Part shown: positions 11,013 to 20,760 of the stretch, piece after piece
Layout: every line of letters starts with the position of its first letter
Numbering within the stretch: the first letter of the stretch is position 1
Assembly: GCA_963920575.1 (NCBI GenBank)
Contig: OY986965.1
Location: forward strand, 11,174,290 to 11,238,289
Reading direction: 5' to 3'
DNA length: 64,000 nucleotides
Source of the DNA: Narthecium ossifragum
Taxonomy: Eukaryota > Streptophyta > Magnoliopsida > Dioscoreales > Nartheciaceae
Position numbers and translations under genes: made by a program
The notes under the pieces: generated by a model
Databases searched by the model: none
Told to the model about the DNA's origin: nothing
The model's input: only the letters and a program-made list of their open reading frames with translations

Positions 11013-12253
11013 GGGCGACGGTCGATCGGCCCATCGACCGTCGAGAGCCCAAAACGAGACAGAGCCTCACGGATGATGCGACGATCGCTCTGATGGTCGA
11101 CCGTGAGGCGGGATGAAAAAGAGAGAGGGCCCACGGTCGATCGACCCATCGACCGTGGGAGGCCAAAATCCCGATAGAGCCTGACGGACGATGCGACGGT
11201 CGATCCGACGGTCGACCGTCGGGCCCAGAGTAAGCATATTAAAGCCTGACGGTCGATACACCGATCGACCGTCGAGCCTGACGGTCGATGCACCGATCGA
11301 CCGTCGAGCTCACGACGCAATATGCCAGCAATCCTATTTCTAGGATTTCAAGGATCAAAACATGTTTGAAAACAATGAAACTTTGTAGGCAAGTGTATCT
11401 AACTATGGGGAAACCAATGATGTAAAGAAATCCCGTTTTTGACGGTTAAATCTCGAAATCTCCTATCTAGGTGGAAAATGGACAAAAACCGACTAAGCTT
11501 CGACAATATGGAAAACGACCGGCAAAAACCCGGATCCACAGTGTGAGAATGCAAGGGAAAGAAACACACCACATATGCAAAGAGCTACAAGCATTCTACG
11601 AGGTATTCCACAGCAAAAATCACATACAACCTAACCTAGTAGAACCCGATCGCGAGATCGGGGTAGAAACACCTACCTGGGCAAGCAGTGAAGCTCCTCC
11701 ATGCGTCCAGCCAGTCGTGCCGTGAAGATCCGCTCCGAAATGCTCAGCCCTCCAAGCTCTAGCCCAGCCGGAGGAGAAGGGGAGAAGAGAGAAGAAGGGA
11801 CGTTGGCAGGAGGAGAAGAGAAGAGCGCAGGGGAAAGAAAGGAGAAGAAGTGGGAAAAGGTGAGGTGGAGCCAACTGCTCCAACTGCCCCCAACTAATCA
11901 GGCCACTAACGGGCCGGACCGATCCAACGGGTCAAAAGCCCACCGACTCGCTCACGAGCCCGATCGATCGCTCAAGGGCCGCAAGCTGCCCAGAAGCAAG
12001 CTTCAGCGCGCCCGAGCTGGGATCTTCCGATCCCGGGTCCACCTAACCATTCTAAACAACCACATACATCAATCCATGGCCGTGGGTGCAACGCGGGTGT
12101 GAAACCGACCACCAGGGGGCATATTTATCAAAATGCCCATGGGGTTCAAACCGCCACACGATCGCCCGATTGTGCCCGACGCGGAACCAGACCAAAAGGA
12201 AACTGGTTCTCGACCCACGCGGTCGAGCCAGGTCTGAGGGACGGGCCCTCACA
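11013..12253 (-). mobile_element. Antisense LTR fragment, same family as the solo LTR at 14361
   Basis: Read on the minus strand from 12253 it starts TGTGAGGGCCCGTCCCTC, very close to the start of the LTR at 14361 (TGTGAGGACCCGTCCCTC). Similarity continues in patches for about 200 bp (GTTTCACAC..., then GGTTAGGTGG). It carries its own palindrome array at 11017-11311. No 5-bp target duplication was found, and the left limit is set only by where hAT coding stops. It may be a truncated or rearranged LTR. Confidence 0.65.
11017..11311. repeat. CGGTCGATCG...CGACCG hairpin array (palindrome array 2)
   Basis: At least five units pair a GACGGTCGAT half with an ATCGACCGTC half separated by a few bases (near 11017, 11135, 11198, 11250 and 11280). 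Each can fold into a short hairpin. The core ATCGA is shared with the other arrays, but the flanks are GC-rich and different. Confidence 0.8.
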
Positions 12254-13562
12254 GTAGCTTCCTCAAGAGTCAAGGCTGGAGAATCAATAGCAGAGGGCCA
12301 GAGACATCTAAATGAGCCCTTCCACGCTGGCTGGCGATGGCGATATTCTGGACATCCACCTCTGAGCTCGCAGTACTCTGGGTTGGGAACGATCGAGTGA
12401 GAGAAAGAGGGAAATGATGGGTGGGAATAGAGGAGGAACAAAGTGGGGAAGACGGAGTACCGGAGGGAGTACCTGAGGGAGCGGTGCGACGAGGCACCAC
12501 CCAGCGTCGAACCCGCTTGGGCTGGAGATCCCCGGGCTGGAGGGGTTGGAGGCGGAGAAGATGCTGGTGGTGGTGGGAGGGAAGGATCTGGCCTGGGCCC
12601 TGGAGGGGTTGGAGGTGGAGGCAAGCGGAGGAGGAGCACAGGGCCTCGTCAAACCCGTTGGAGGCGAGAGGCGGCGGAGCCGCGGAGGTGTCAGCAAACC
12701 ATTGTTGCAATATCAGGTGGGTCAGTGGGTGAGAGGATTGAGAAAGGTGAAAGGTTAATGCTAAAGTAAAGTGGATGAGTGGTTATGTGGTTGGGGTGGG
12801 CCTGTGGCCTGTGGCCTGTGGCTGTGGATCCCGATGGATGGGCCAATATACTATACTATAGTCTATAGTCTATATTGGGTTAGACTAGACCGGGTATTTG
12901 GGTTAGATCAGTATAGTAAATTAAGTTCGGTTTTTCGGTTTAAAACCAGAATTGTAAATCCAGGTTCGAACCGAACAGAACACCGAATTATTGATATATT
13001 TAAAAACCGAACCGATTGGACCGAACTAATTCGGTTTGGTTCGATTTTTCGGTTTCGGTTCGGTTCTGCTCACCCCTAAGGGGCTGTTTGGTTGCATGTA
13101 TCAGCTGATACATGCATCAGCTGATGCAGCATTTTGGTCCAAACCTGTGTTTGGTTGGCCAGTGCATCAGCTGATGCATGTATCAGCTGATGCAAAAAGG
13201 GGCTCAGATGCTGCATCAGCAGAAACAGCCAAAATGGCCGTTTCTGCTGATGCTGCATCAGCTGATGCATCACGTGATATCACATGATGCATCATCCCTC
13301 CTTTCCCCTCTCCTCCCCGATCACTCTCAGCCACCCCCATCCTCCTTTCCCCTCTCCTCCCCGATCCCTCTCAGCCACCCCACCCCATCTCTACTTTCCC
13401 CTCTCCTCCCCGATCCCTCTCAGCCGATCATCGACGGCTTCCCCCGACCCCCCTCCGCCTCCTCAATATGTCATCGGCCCCGGCGTCGCCGATGAGAAAC
13501 AGCCTCCGCCGCCGTCGCCGACCAAGCGGACGAATGCGAGGCTGCCGGGGACAAGGGGTTCG

Positions 13563-13925
13563 GGTGGGAGAGGCAGAGGAGGCCGGAGGAGTTGGAGAGG
13601 AGGTGTGTGGTGGTAGGGGTCCGGGTGGGAGAAGCAGAGGAGGCCGGAGGAGATGGAGAGGAGGTGTGTGGTGGTGGGGGTCTGGGTGGGAGAAGCAGAG
13701 GATGCCGGAGGAGATGGAGAGGAAAGAAGAGGAGGTCGGAGGAGATGGAGAGGAGGGAGGGAGGAGGGGAGTGGGACGGGGTGGCGGTCCGGGTGGGAGA
13801 AGCAGAGGAGGCCGGAGGAGATGGAGAGGAAAGCAGAGGAGGCCGGAGGAGATGAGGGAGGAGGGGAGAGGGGAGTGGGACGGGGTGGGGGTCCGGGTGG
13901 GAGAAGCAGAGGAGGCCGGACGGAG
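13563..13925. repeat. Minisatellite, about 60-bp G-rich units
   Basis: Imperfect tandem units built on GGGTGGGAGAAGCAGAGGAGG and GGAGATGGAGAGGA, with the CCGGAGG junction. At least four partial units are visible. The strand skew (almost all purine) makes several long but meaningless ORFs. Confidence 0.75.
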
Positions 13926-14011
13926 GCGATGCGCGGCGCGGCACAACCACAGTGAGCGCGGTGGAGGTGGCGGGGTGGCGAGGACGAAGGCCGCGGGTGG
14001 CCCAAGGGGTG

Positions 14012-14125
14012 CACCACGAGGAAAGGGCGCTGGCGGTGGCCGCTAGGGAGGAGAGGGCGCTGGCTGTGGCCGCTAGGGAGGAGAGGGTGCCGGCGGTGGC
14101 CGCTAGGGAGGAGAGGGCGCCGGAG
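14012..14125. repeat. 30-bp minisatellite, about 4 copies
   Basis: CCGCTAGGGAGGAGAGGG recurs exactly every 30 bp (14040, 14070, 14100), with a degenerate first unit upstream near 14012. Confidence 0.85.
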
Positions 14126-14569
14126 GAAGGAGGCCGAGAGAAGGAAAGGGTGGGTGCTGGGTGAGGTGGTGGTAAGGAGGAGAGGGGGTGAGAGAGTACG
14201 ATGGGAGAGGGAATGGGAAATGAGGGAAGAGGAGGGTGAAGGGGAAGCATAGAGACGAGGGAGATAAAGGGTGGTGTTGTGGCGGTGGTTGCCGACGAGG
14301 TCGCCGGAGGTGAACGGGCGGCAACGACGACGGTGTTTGATTGCCTGCATCAACTGATACTGTGAGGACCCGTCCCTCTATCCCCTTGGCTTGTCGTTGA
14401 ACCCAAGGGCAATTTGGGAAATTGCGCCTTGGCGGTCGTTTCACACTGGGTGTGCACACACAGGCCTTGCTTGATGGTTGTGTTTGTTAGAAAGGTTAGG
14501 TGGGACCTAGTTTGGGAGTTTTGGGCTTGGGCTCGTTTTCCAGCCCAAGTTTGCACTCCTGGGCAGGGA

Positions 14570-15458
14570 GGATCGATCCTTTGGTCGTGGAGGATCGATC
14601 ATGCCTGTGCCTAGAAGTCTCTGTCGGTGGCTTTCGAAGGACGGCCACCGCGGTGGCCGTCGCTTCCCCTGTCAGGGGAGGGAAGACTTTCCCTCCCCTC
14701 CCCCAGCTTTTCCCCGCCTTTGCCGGCTTTCCCCCAGAATTACCCCCTTCTCCTCCCCCTTCTTTTCTTTCTCTTCTTCCCTCTTCTTCCTCCCGGCTCT
14801 GTTTTCCCCTGTTACGGCTGAGAGCTTCCGCTCGCCGTTCTTCCTCCTCCGGCCACCTCTCCTGGAGCTTGAAGGCTCGTTGGGTTCGTGGCAAGGCGAG
14901 GAAGATCCTGGGGTAGGACTTGAGGATCGAAGCTGCGTTGAAGAGGTAGGGATCCCACTCCAAACTCCGGCTAGCTTTGAAGGTTTAAATCCGGGTTTTG
15001 TTTTCGATTAATCTCCTTGTGGAGTTGTTATTCCCCGTTTTGAGGCCTTGAGTAGCCTCGTGGTCCTCAGATCTACCAACCCACCAAGTTTGGTGAGGTT
15101 TGGTTGTGTCTTCCGGTGGTTCTCCGGCCAGAAGCACGCCGGAACCCATCAGGATCGATCCTCCTGGGAGGAAGGATCGGTCCTCTGGTGTTGGCTTGCT
15201 GCGCCCAGCACATGATCGATCTTCTTATGGGAGGAGATCGATCATGGGGCCTGGGTAAGCATGGTTACCCTTCGTCCCGAGAATGATCGATCTTCCTGGG
15301 AGGAAGGATCGATCTTCCTTGGTGCGACTGGAAGGGTGCCCTCTGTCACCAAAAAGATCGATCTTCCTGAGAGAAAGGATCAATCTTCTTTGGCTCGACA
15401 GTGAGGGAAGCTCACTGTTGCTTGGATGATCGATTCTTCCCTTGGTGAGGATCGATCC
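14570..15458. repeat. ATCGATC palindrome array 3 (in solo LTR)
   Basis: About nine GATCGATC cores: two at 14570-14600 and seven at 15150-15458. They are typically paired as GATCGATCTTCCTGGGAGG / AAGGATCGATCTTCC, so each pair can form a stem. Degenerate members (GATCGGTCC, GATCAATC, GATCGATTC) show decay of an originally regular array. Confidence 0.85.
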
Positions 15459-15774
15459 TTCAGTAGCAGAGAGGGTTTTCAAGAGTTTTGCCCGTGGGGC
15501 TTCGCATGTATGTGGTTTTTACGATTTTACCCTCGAGGTTTATCCTGTAATGAATTATGCATGAATGTTTATCGCTTTATGGTGAACCGAAGGAAGTCAT
15601 GATCCTCGGGAGTGTTTAGAATAAATGGGCCGAAGGTGTGCCTTTGCTGTGTTGCATGTTACTGCTTTCTCTATTTATATCCTGCCCTGCTCCTGTGCAT
15701 TAGACATGCTAGGTTGGACTGGGTGGAGTTGACCCATGGACTCCGGTGATCTAGGACTAAGCGTGGGATGTCGT

Positions 15775-16165
15775 TACCCCGGTAAGGGTGTCCTACAAGT
15801 ATCGTCTGGGCCACCCTGTGCCAAGGACCGTCGGAGGTAGCCCAATCCTTGAGCAGTGGCTATCGGAGGGACGTAGGTTGGACAGGAACCCTGGGGGGGG
15901 AAGGGAAGACATCGATGGGATCGATGGACTCCCTGACTAGCCTTAGTCTTGGGTCAGGAGTTAGGGGTCCTGTTGGCTCTGTGGCTTGGAGTACTGAGAG
16001 ATGGTAGTCTTAACCTCGGTCGTTCCGCCAAGTGTGGAGATCCCGCTTGGGGAAGGGTGTCCTACCAGTAGCGTCATGTCCACCTTGTGTCAGGGATTGT
16101 CGGAGTTGCCCACCCCTGAGCAGTGGTTGTCGGAGGGGCGTACTTGGGACAGGAATCCTTCGGGT
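15775..16165. repeat. Internal duplication in the LTR, period about 270 bp
   Basis: AAGGGTGTCCTAC followed by AGTAKCGTC, then TGTCGGAG- and GAGCAGTGG-type blocks, occurs at about 15785-15900 and again at about 16053-16165, with roughly 80% identity by eye. Confidence 0.7.
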
Positions 16166-17477
16166 TAGTGACGGGATTTATGGGGTCCTTGGCAAGCCTC
16201 AGCACTTGGCCTCAGGGTTGGTTCGTTTGGGTTTTGCCTTCTTAGCGAGGTGGTAGAGTAGGACCCTGCTGAGCTGTTGCTCATGCCTACCTGGACTGTG
16301 TTGTTGCAGGTGCAGGTGGCCGCTCTGTTCCTGTGTTACCTCCTCGGTCGTCTCGTGGCAGCGTGCCGGATCCTGACCATGTCTGAGGGTCAGGATGGGT
16401 TCGTTTGTGCGTTCGCGGAGACCCCGGTGGGTAGTGTAGCTTCTTTTTGGGGACTGTTGATCCCTTGTAGCTTGTTGTACTAAACCTTTGTTAACTCTTT
16501 TATTACTATTTTGTAATAATTGTTAATAGCTGTTGTTTAGTACCCTTGCTTCCGCTTGTGACTGTTGGCAGCTGTTTCCGCCAGCTGGCCGTAGTCTCAA
16601 CTGTTTCCGCCAGTTGAGGCTGTAGTTGTAGGTCTTTTCCCCCTCGCGTCCCCGGCCCGGTTGCGCCCTGCGGGTCGGGGCGCGACAGATACAATACATA
16701 CTAACCAAACATAAAATAAACTAATACTGCATCAGTTGATACAATCAACCAAACACGTATGTAATGCATCAGTTGCATCAACTGATGCAGTGCATCAACT
16801 GATGCAAGCAACCAAACGCCCCCTAAGTGTAGCAGCTCGTCGAAGTGCAGGGATGGTGTTAGCATGGACCTGTTAATCAATCGTATGTATGTTGTATCGA
16901 GTCTGTAAGTAGCTGAACTCATCCCAGTGATTCTATATACACCTATAATTCTTCCAAGTACACCCCAAATTCTGAATACACCCTAGGAAAATTTGCAATA
17001 ATAGATTTTGCCAAGTACACCACTAATATTTGGATGATAACCCTAAAATGCCCTTAGCCATCATACACCCCAACACCCCCCAACCCCACTCCCCCTCTAC
17101 CCAACGATCCCCTTTGACGGTTGGGCACCGCCGAGCCTCCCTTCTCCGGCGAGCTCCGGTCTTCCACGGCCGAACACCCTTCTCTCGGCATCTGACGGCG
17201 TTCAAGACCGGCTGTCATCTACAAACGCCTTCATCCGAGCAGGCCCGCCCATTGCTTCTTCGACGGCAAGAGATCGAGGGAAAAGAAGACGAAATAATGG
17301 AGAAAGGGAAGGCGAAATCCAAGGAGACCGGAAGAGGTAACGGATTTAGGCATCCCATTCGTATATTTGCTTTTTCCTGCAAAAAATTCGGCATCGTGAG
17401 GCCGCCCTGTATGTATATAGTTCGTTCGTATATGGCCGACCTAAGTCTAAATGTCCGGTTTTACTCAGCCGAAGATA

Positions 17478-17640
17478 TGATTTTAGTTCGGCTATATAAA
17501 ACCGAACAAATGATTTTAGTTCGGCTATATAAAACCGAAAAAATGATTTTAGTTCGGCTATATAAAACCGCACATATAATTTTAGTTCGGCTATATAAAA
17601 CCGAACAAATATGATTTGTTCAGTTAAAACTAACCGAACT
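17478..17640. repeat. 33-bp tandem repeats with TTCGG...CCGAA hairpins, left MULE subterminal
   Basis: The unit TGATTTTAGTTCGGCTATAT... recurs at 17478, 17511, 17544 and about 17577. Each contains TTCGG and CCGAA halves around a short loop. Similar hairpins recur at 20228-20515 and 23600-23825, that is at the left side, centre and right side of the element. Confidence 0.85.
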
Positions 17641-17716
17641 ATCTTGTTGGGTGGATATTACCGGCCGATTGGAACCTTAACTTAACCATTGATGTCGGAC
17701 AGGTAAAGGGGCTCGT

Positions 17717-19781
17717 TTGAAGCAAATAGGGGAGAGCTCGTCGTTGGTCCCGGAGATTGAACGCCGTCGGCCCACGGCATCTGAGAGGCGACGGTGGAGA
17801 GAGGAATATGATGAAGAGGACGAGGCATATGAAGGGTTGGGTGAGGGGGGTGGTGGTGAGGGAGGTGGTGGTGATCATGCAGATGAGGAGGAATGGGGTG
17901 GGGAACAAGAAGAAGAATTTGATACAAGCGGTCCCATTCCTGGTGGGCATGAGGACGAGAGTGTCCTAACGGAGTTCAGGACTCACGTCGCATATCGCAT
18001 TTGGCGTGGAGTGGTATGTTGTTTCGTTATTACCACACAAATTTTAATTTTGTTGTTTTTTATTGCAACACGTATTTAATTCTCGATGTCTTAACAATGC
18101 AGGAACGCCTCCCATTGAAATGTGTGGCTCATGGGTACATGGTGAAGTCATGGCACGGCCTCAACGATGACGCATTTAGAGCGGCTGTCCATCAATCAGG
18201 TTTAGGAAATCTACTGGATTGTACGTACACGACGATCAGTAAGGTGATCGTCTCTGCACTTGTTGAGAGATGGCAGCCGGAGACCAACACCTTCCACCTG
18301 CCGTGCGGGGAGATGACCATCACACTTTCCGATGTGAGATCCATTTTAGGCATCTCAGTCGAGGGACGACCCTTGGATTGCCGCAGACTGAACATTGTCA
18401 ATGCATCACAGTTGGTCTCCGATCAGCTGGGAGTCGCCATCGATAGTGCTTACAAGCACCTAGAGGATAACAAAGGGTCGCTAAAGCTTGGTTGGCTGAA
18501 GGAAGAATGTACTATAGAAAAGATCGGTTTGATCGTTCGGTAAAGGCATTTCTACTTTACCTTGTGGGGTTGCACGCTATTTTCTGATAAGTCAGGGATC
18601 AAAGTACATGTGTTGTACCTACTTGCGTTCAGAGATGTGCAGGCTACTAGTCAGTATGCATGGGGTGCTGCAACCCTAGCATACTTATACCGACATTTGG
18701 GTGCCGGTAGTAGGTGGGCAACTAAGCAGATGGGTGGATATCTTACTTTGCTTGAGGTAATGTCTTATGTCGGACATGCATTTTATTTATTCTCTCCTAA
18801 TACCATTATTTATCTTCACTATGTTTGATTTCGTACAGGCATGGGCATACGATCATTTGCCGTCAATCGTGAGTTGCAACCGAAATCCTCACTACACATG
18901 GGACCAACCGCGCGTGAAACGCTGGGTCCCAAGTAGAGATGGTGGTGATATTGCCGTGAACGTAAAGAACATGCGTGAGGCACTGGATAATCTAACGGGA
19001 GAGCATGTGAGCTGAAACTTATAGCTACAAATTGTTCACCATACAGATGTTCATATATAGTACTTATTTTTGCATTGATTACAGGTTGATTGGGATCCTT
19101 ATGAAAAGGAAAGGGGACCATTTCCAGAAGATAATATCAGCTTCTACTTCGGCACGTTGCGTGGTATGGAGTATGTCGAGCCCTATCATCCAGATAGGGT
19201 ACTTCGTCAATTCGGGATTGTACAGATTATCCCGGGAGAACCACTAAAGCCTACCTCCCAGTTTATAGCCACCGGGAAGACTGGACGAGGATATACGAGG
19301 AACTTCGACTTCGTGCCGGGGTATTGGAATAGATGGACCGACCACACGATCCGGGCAGCAAGGACCGGCACTAAAGTCCGACAAAGGCCACAACAATCCG
19401 TGCCGCAGTACATGGGATGGTACATATCTATTTCCCACGTGAGGGTGCAAAACCCAGACTTCATATCAGCTTCGTATCGGAACCGCCGAGCGACACCTGA
19501 CTTACCTGTTATTGTGAGTCAATACTAGAATTCCTTTTAAATCAAAGTACGATAGTTACTACTAACTTCCTCAATATTGTACTTATATTTACGCCTACTT
19601 GTTTTAACCCTAGTTTGATCGCGCTGTGGAGCTTATTGACGATACTGTTGCGCACGGGAGTGAATGGAGCGTCGACGAGCATATGAGAAGATGGCGCGAA
19701 GTCAGTGGGATCGTACATATGCACGGAGATTACACTGGAGTACACACGTACCAGAGGCGAGGAGGAAGAGGAAGAGTGTAG
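17717..19781 (+). pseudogene. Plant mobile domain (PMD/MAIN-like) gene of the MULE
   Basis: Five exons fit by frame and splice sites: 17717-18013, 18103-18756, 18839-19006, 19085-19513, 19614-19781 (571 codons plus stop). Exon 1 is an acidic, glycine-rich leader. Exons 2-4 carry the plant mobile domain (aminotransferase-like PMD): FHLPCGEMTITLSDV, GCTLFSDKSG, AYLYRHLGAGSRW and GGYLTLLEAWAYDHLP. The C-terminal exon ends in an RG-rich tail. PMD proteins occur both in transposons and as the host MAIN/MAIL genes. A TAA at 18541 interrupts exon 2. Around it the family-like AFLLYLVG reading lies in a different frame, and the original frame resumes by about 18568, so two compensating one-base changes are likely. 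The function in the element is unknown; a silencing-related role is possible. Confidence 0.8.
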
Positions 19782-19920
19782 TTTGAGCAAGTGTAGCAAG
19801 TTTGAATTTAGTATGTTTTGAGCAACTGGATGTGGATAAGCAGGTTTTGTTATGTTAATTTCGTCAGTGTGGAAGTCTATAGTTTCTACTTTGGCATGTG
19901 ACGCACCTTGAAATCGGTTT

Positions 19921-20420
19921 GGATCGATCCAAGATGTCAAAATCTGGGTTTCGAACAACTTGGATCGATCCAATATGGGTTTGGATCGATCCAAGATGTA
20001 GCAGAGAATCATAGCTCTTAATACTAGGAATATGGATCGATCCAATGATGATTTGGATCGATCCAATTTGTACCCAGCTCTCTAGAGAAAGATATTTAGA
20101 TCGACCCATTAAGGATCCGGATCGACCCAATACTTGACAGAAAATATGGCTCTCTGGAAAAGGGTCTGGATCGATCCCAACCGCATTGGGAGCGATCCAA
20201 AAATCCATGGACCGAACAACACCCAGCATTTCGGTTTAATAAAACCGAACAAATCAGATAAGTTCGTTTAAAAGAATCTGAATACAATATATAGCTCGGC
20301 GGCCAAATAACGAAGATCGATCTTTTCCTGATGAAAGATCGATCTTCTATAAACCCATCCTCTGGAACATTGGATGCACAGAAGAGATCCATCTTTAAGA
20401 GGCTTGAAGATCGATCTTCT
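19921..20420. repeat. ATCGATC palindrome array 4 (in the MULE)
   Basis: About nine GATCGATC cores lie between the two MULE genes. Six are of GGATCGATCC type with TTGGATCGATCCAA flanks (19921-20180) and three of GAAGATCGATCTTC type (20310-20420). The last three closely resemble the units in the solo LTR. Some copies are decayed (GATCGACCC, GAGCGATCC). Confidence 0.85.
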
Positions 20421-20510
20421 ATAGGTTCGGTTGAATAAGACCGAACATGAATACCGTGTTCGGTTTAATTCAACCGAACGTCTGGGTCATATTCGGTTTC
20501 TTATAACCGA

Positions 20511-20689
20511 ACATAACCATAATCCCCTACTCAGTTTTTAATACATGAAGAAATCGAACCACAACACAAAATAGATAACTATTGGGTACAAGTGCATCAG
20601 TATACCATATTACATAACCATAATCCCCTACTCAGTTTTTAATACATGAAGAAATCGAACAACCACAACACAAAATAGATAACTATTGG
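20511..20689. repeat. 75-bp direct duplication downstream of the transposase gene
   Basis: The block from CATAACCATAATCCCCTACT to AGATAACTATTGG occurs at 20511-20585 and 20611-20689. The copies are nearly identical (a CAA insertion in the second), so the duplication is recent. Confidence 0.85.
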
Positions 20690-20760
20690 TCTCAGCAGTC
20701 GGAGTCGGAATCGGGATCGATATCAATAGTTTCTCTGGTGGCAACTGACGAGGGGATGAT

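Larger units (their letters stand above)
8050..13078 (-). mobile_element. hAT transposon with decayed transposase
   Basis: The termini are TAGGGGTGAGCA at 8050 and its inverse TGCTCACCCCTA ending at 13078, a common plant hAT type. Both subterminal regions (8066-8225 and 12925-13065) are packed with TTCGGTT/AACCGAA motifs. The left target copy is AGTATAGC (8042-8049). The right copy, AGTGTAGC, is split by the next insertion: its first A is at 13079/16826 and the rest at 16827-16833, 7 of 8 matching. The transposase pseudogene is on the minus strand. Its 5' part is replaced by an antisense LTR fragment (11013-12253). 12254-12920 is GC-rich, with only overlapping low-complexity ORFs. Confidence 0.85.
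14361..16687 (+). mobile_element. Solo LTR of a retrotransposon, 2327 bp
   Basis: It starts TGTGAGGACC and ends GGGCGCGACA, flanked by the perfect 5-bp duplication GATAC (14356-14360 and 16688-16692). No internal domain is present, so this is a solo LTR left by recombination between two LTRs. It sits inside the subterminal DNA of the PIF-like element, making it the youngest layer on this branch. It holds an ATCGATC array (14570-14600 and 15150-15458) and an internal duplication (about 15775-15900 and 16045-16165). A second, antisense member of the family lies at 11013-12253. The TGTGAGGACC start is common among plant gypsy elements, but without internal domains the superfamily is an inference. 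Confidence 0.88.
13080..16823. mobile_element. PIF/Harbinger-like element, nonautonomous
   Basis: Left end GGGGCTGTTTGGTTGC (13080) and right end GCAACCAAACGCCCCC (to 16823) are inverted repeats, flanked by TAA on both sides (13077-13079 and 16824-16826), the typical PIF/Harbinger target. Subterminal DNA repeats the palindrome TGCATCAGCTGATGCA and close variants. Without the inserted LTR the element is about 1.4 kb, with a GC-rich, purine-skewed interior (13300-14340) and no transposase. The long overlapping ORFs there are low-complexity. It landed exactly on the edge of the hAT, splitting the hAT's right target copy. Confidence 0.8.

Noticed and set aside
12052..12769. ORFs of 100-195 codons on both strands in the right part of the hAT
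   Set aside because: GC-rich, low-complexity frames overlapping on both strands. None carries the BED or hAT motifs expected there.
13100..13275. CRISPR-like repeat-spacer pattern of the ATCAGCTGAT palindromes
   Set aside because: Spacing is irregular and the repeats are subterminal transposon palindromes in a plant genome.
13428..14353. Long overlapping Pro/Ser-rich and Gly/Arg-rich ORFs on both strands (up to 296 codons)
   Set aside because: They arise from purine-skewed minisatellites in the PIF-like element, which lack stops in several frames. No family resemblance.
17030..17614. 194-codon ORF ending in four copies of an 11-residue repeat (MILVRLYKTEQ-like)
   Set aside because: The peptide repeat only reflects the 33-bp DNA repeat, which is open on both strands. 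No domain, and it lies in MULE subterminal DNA.
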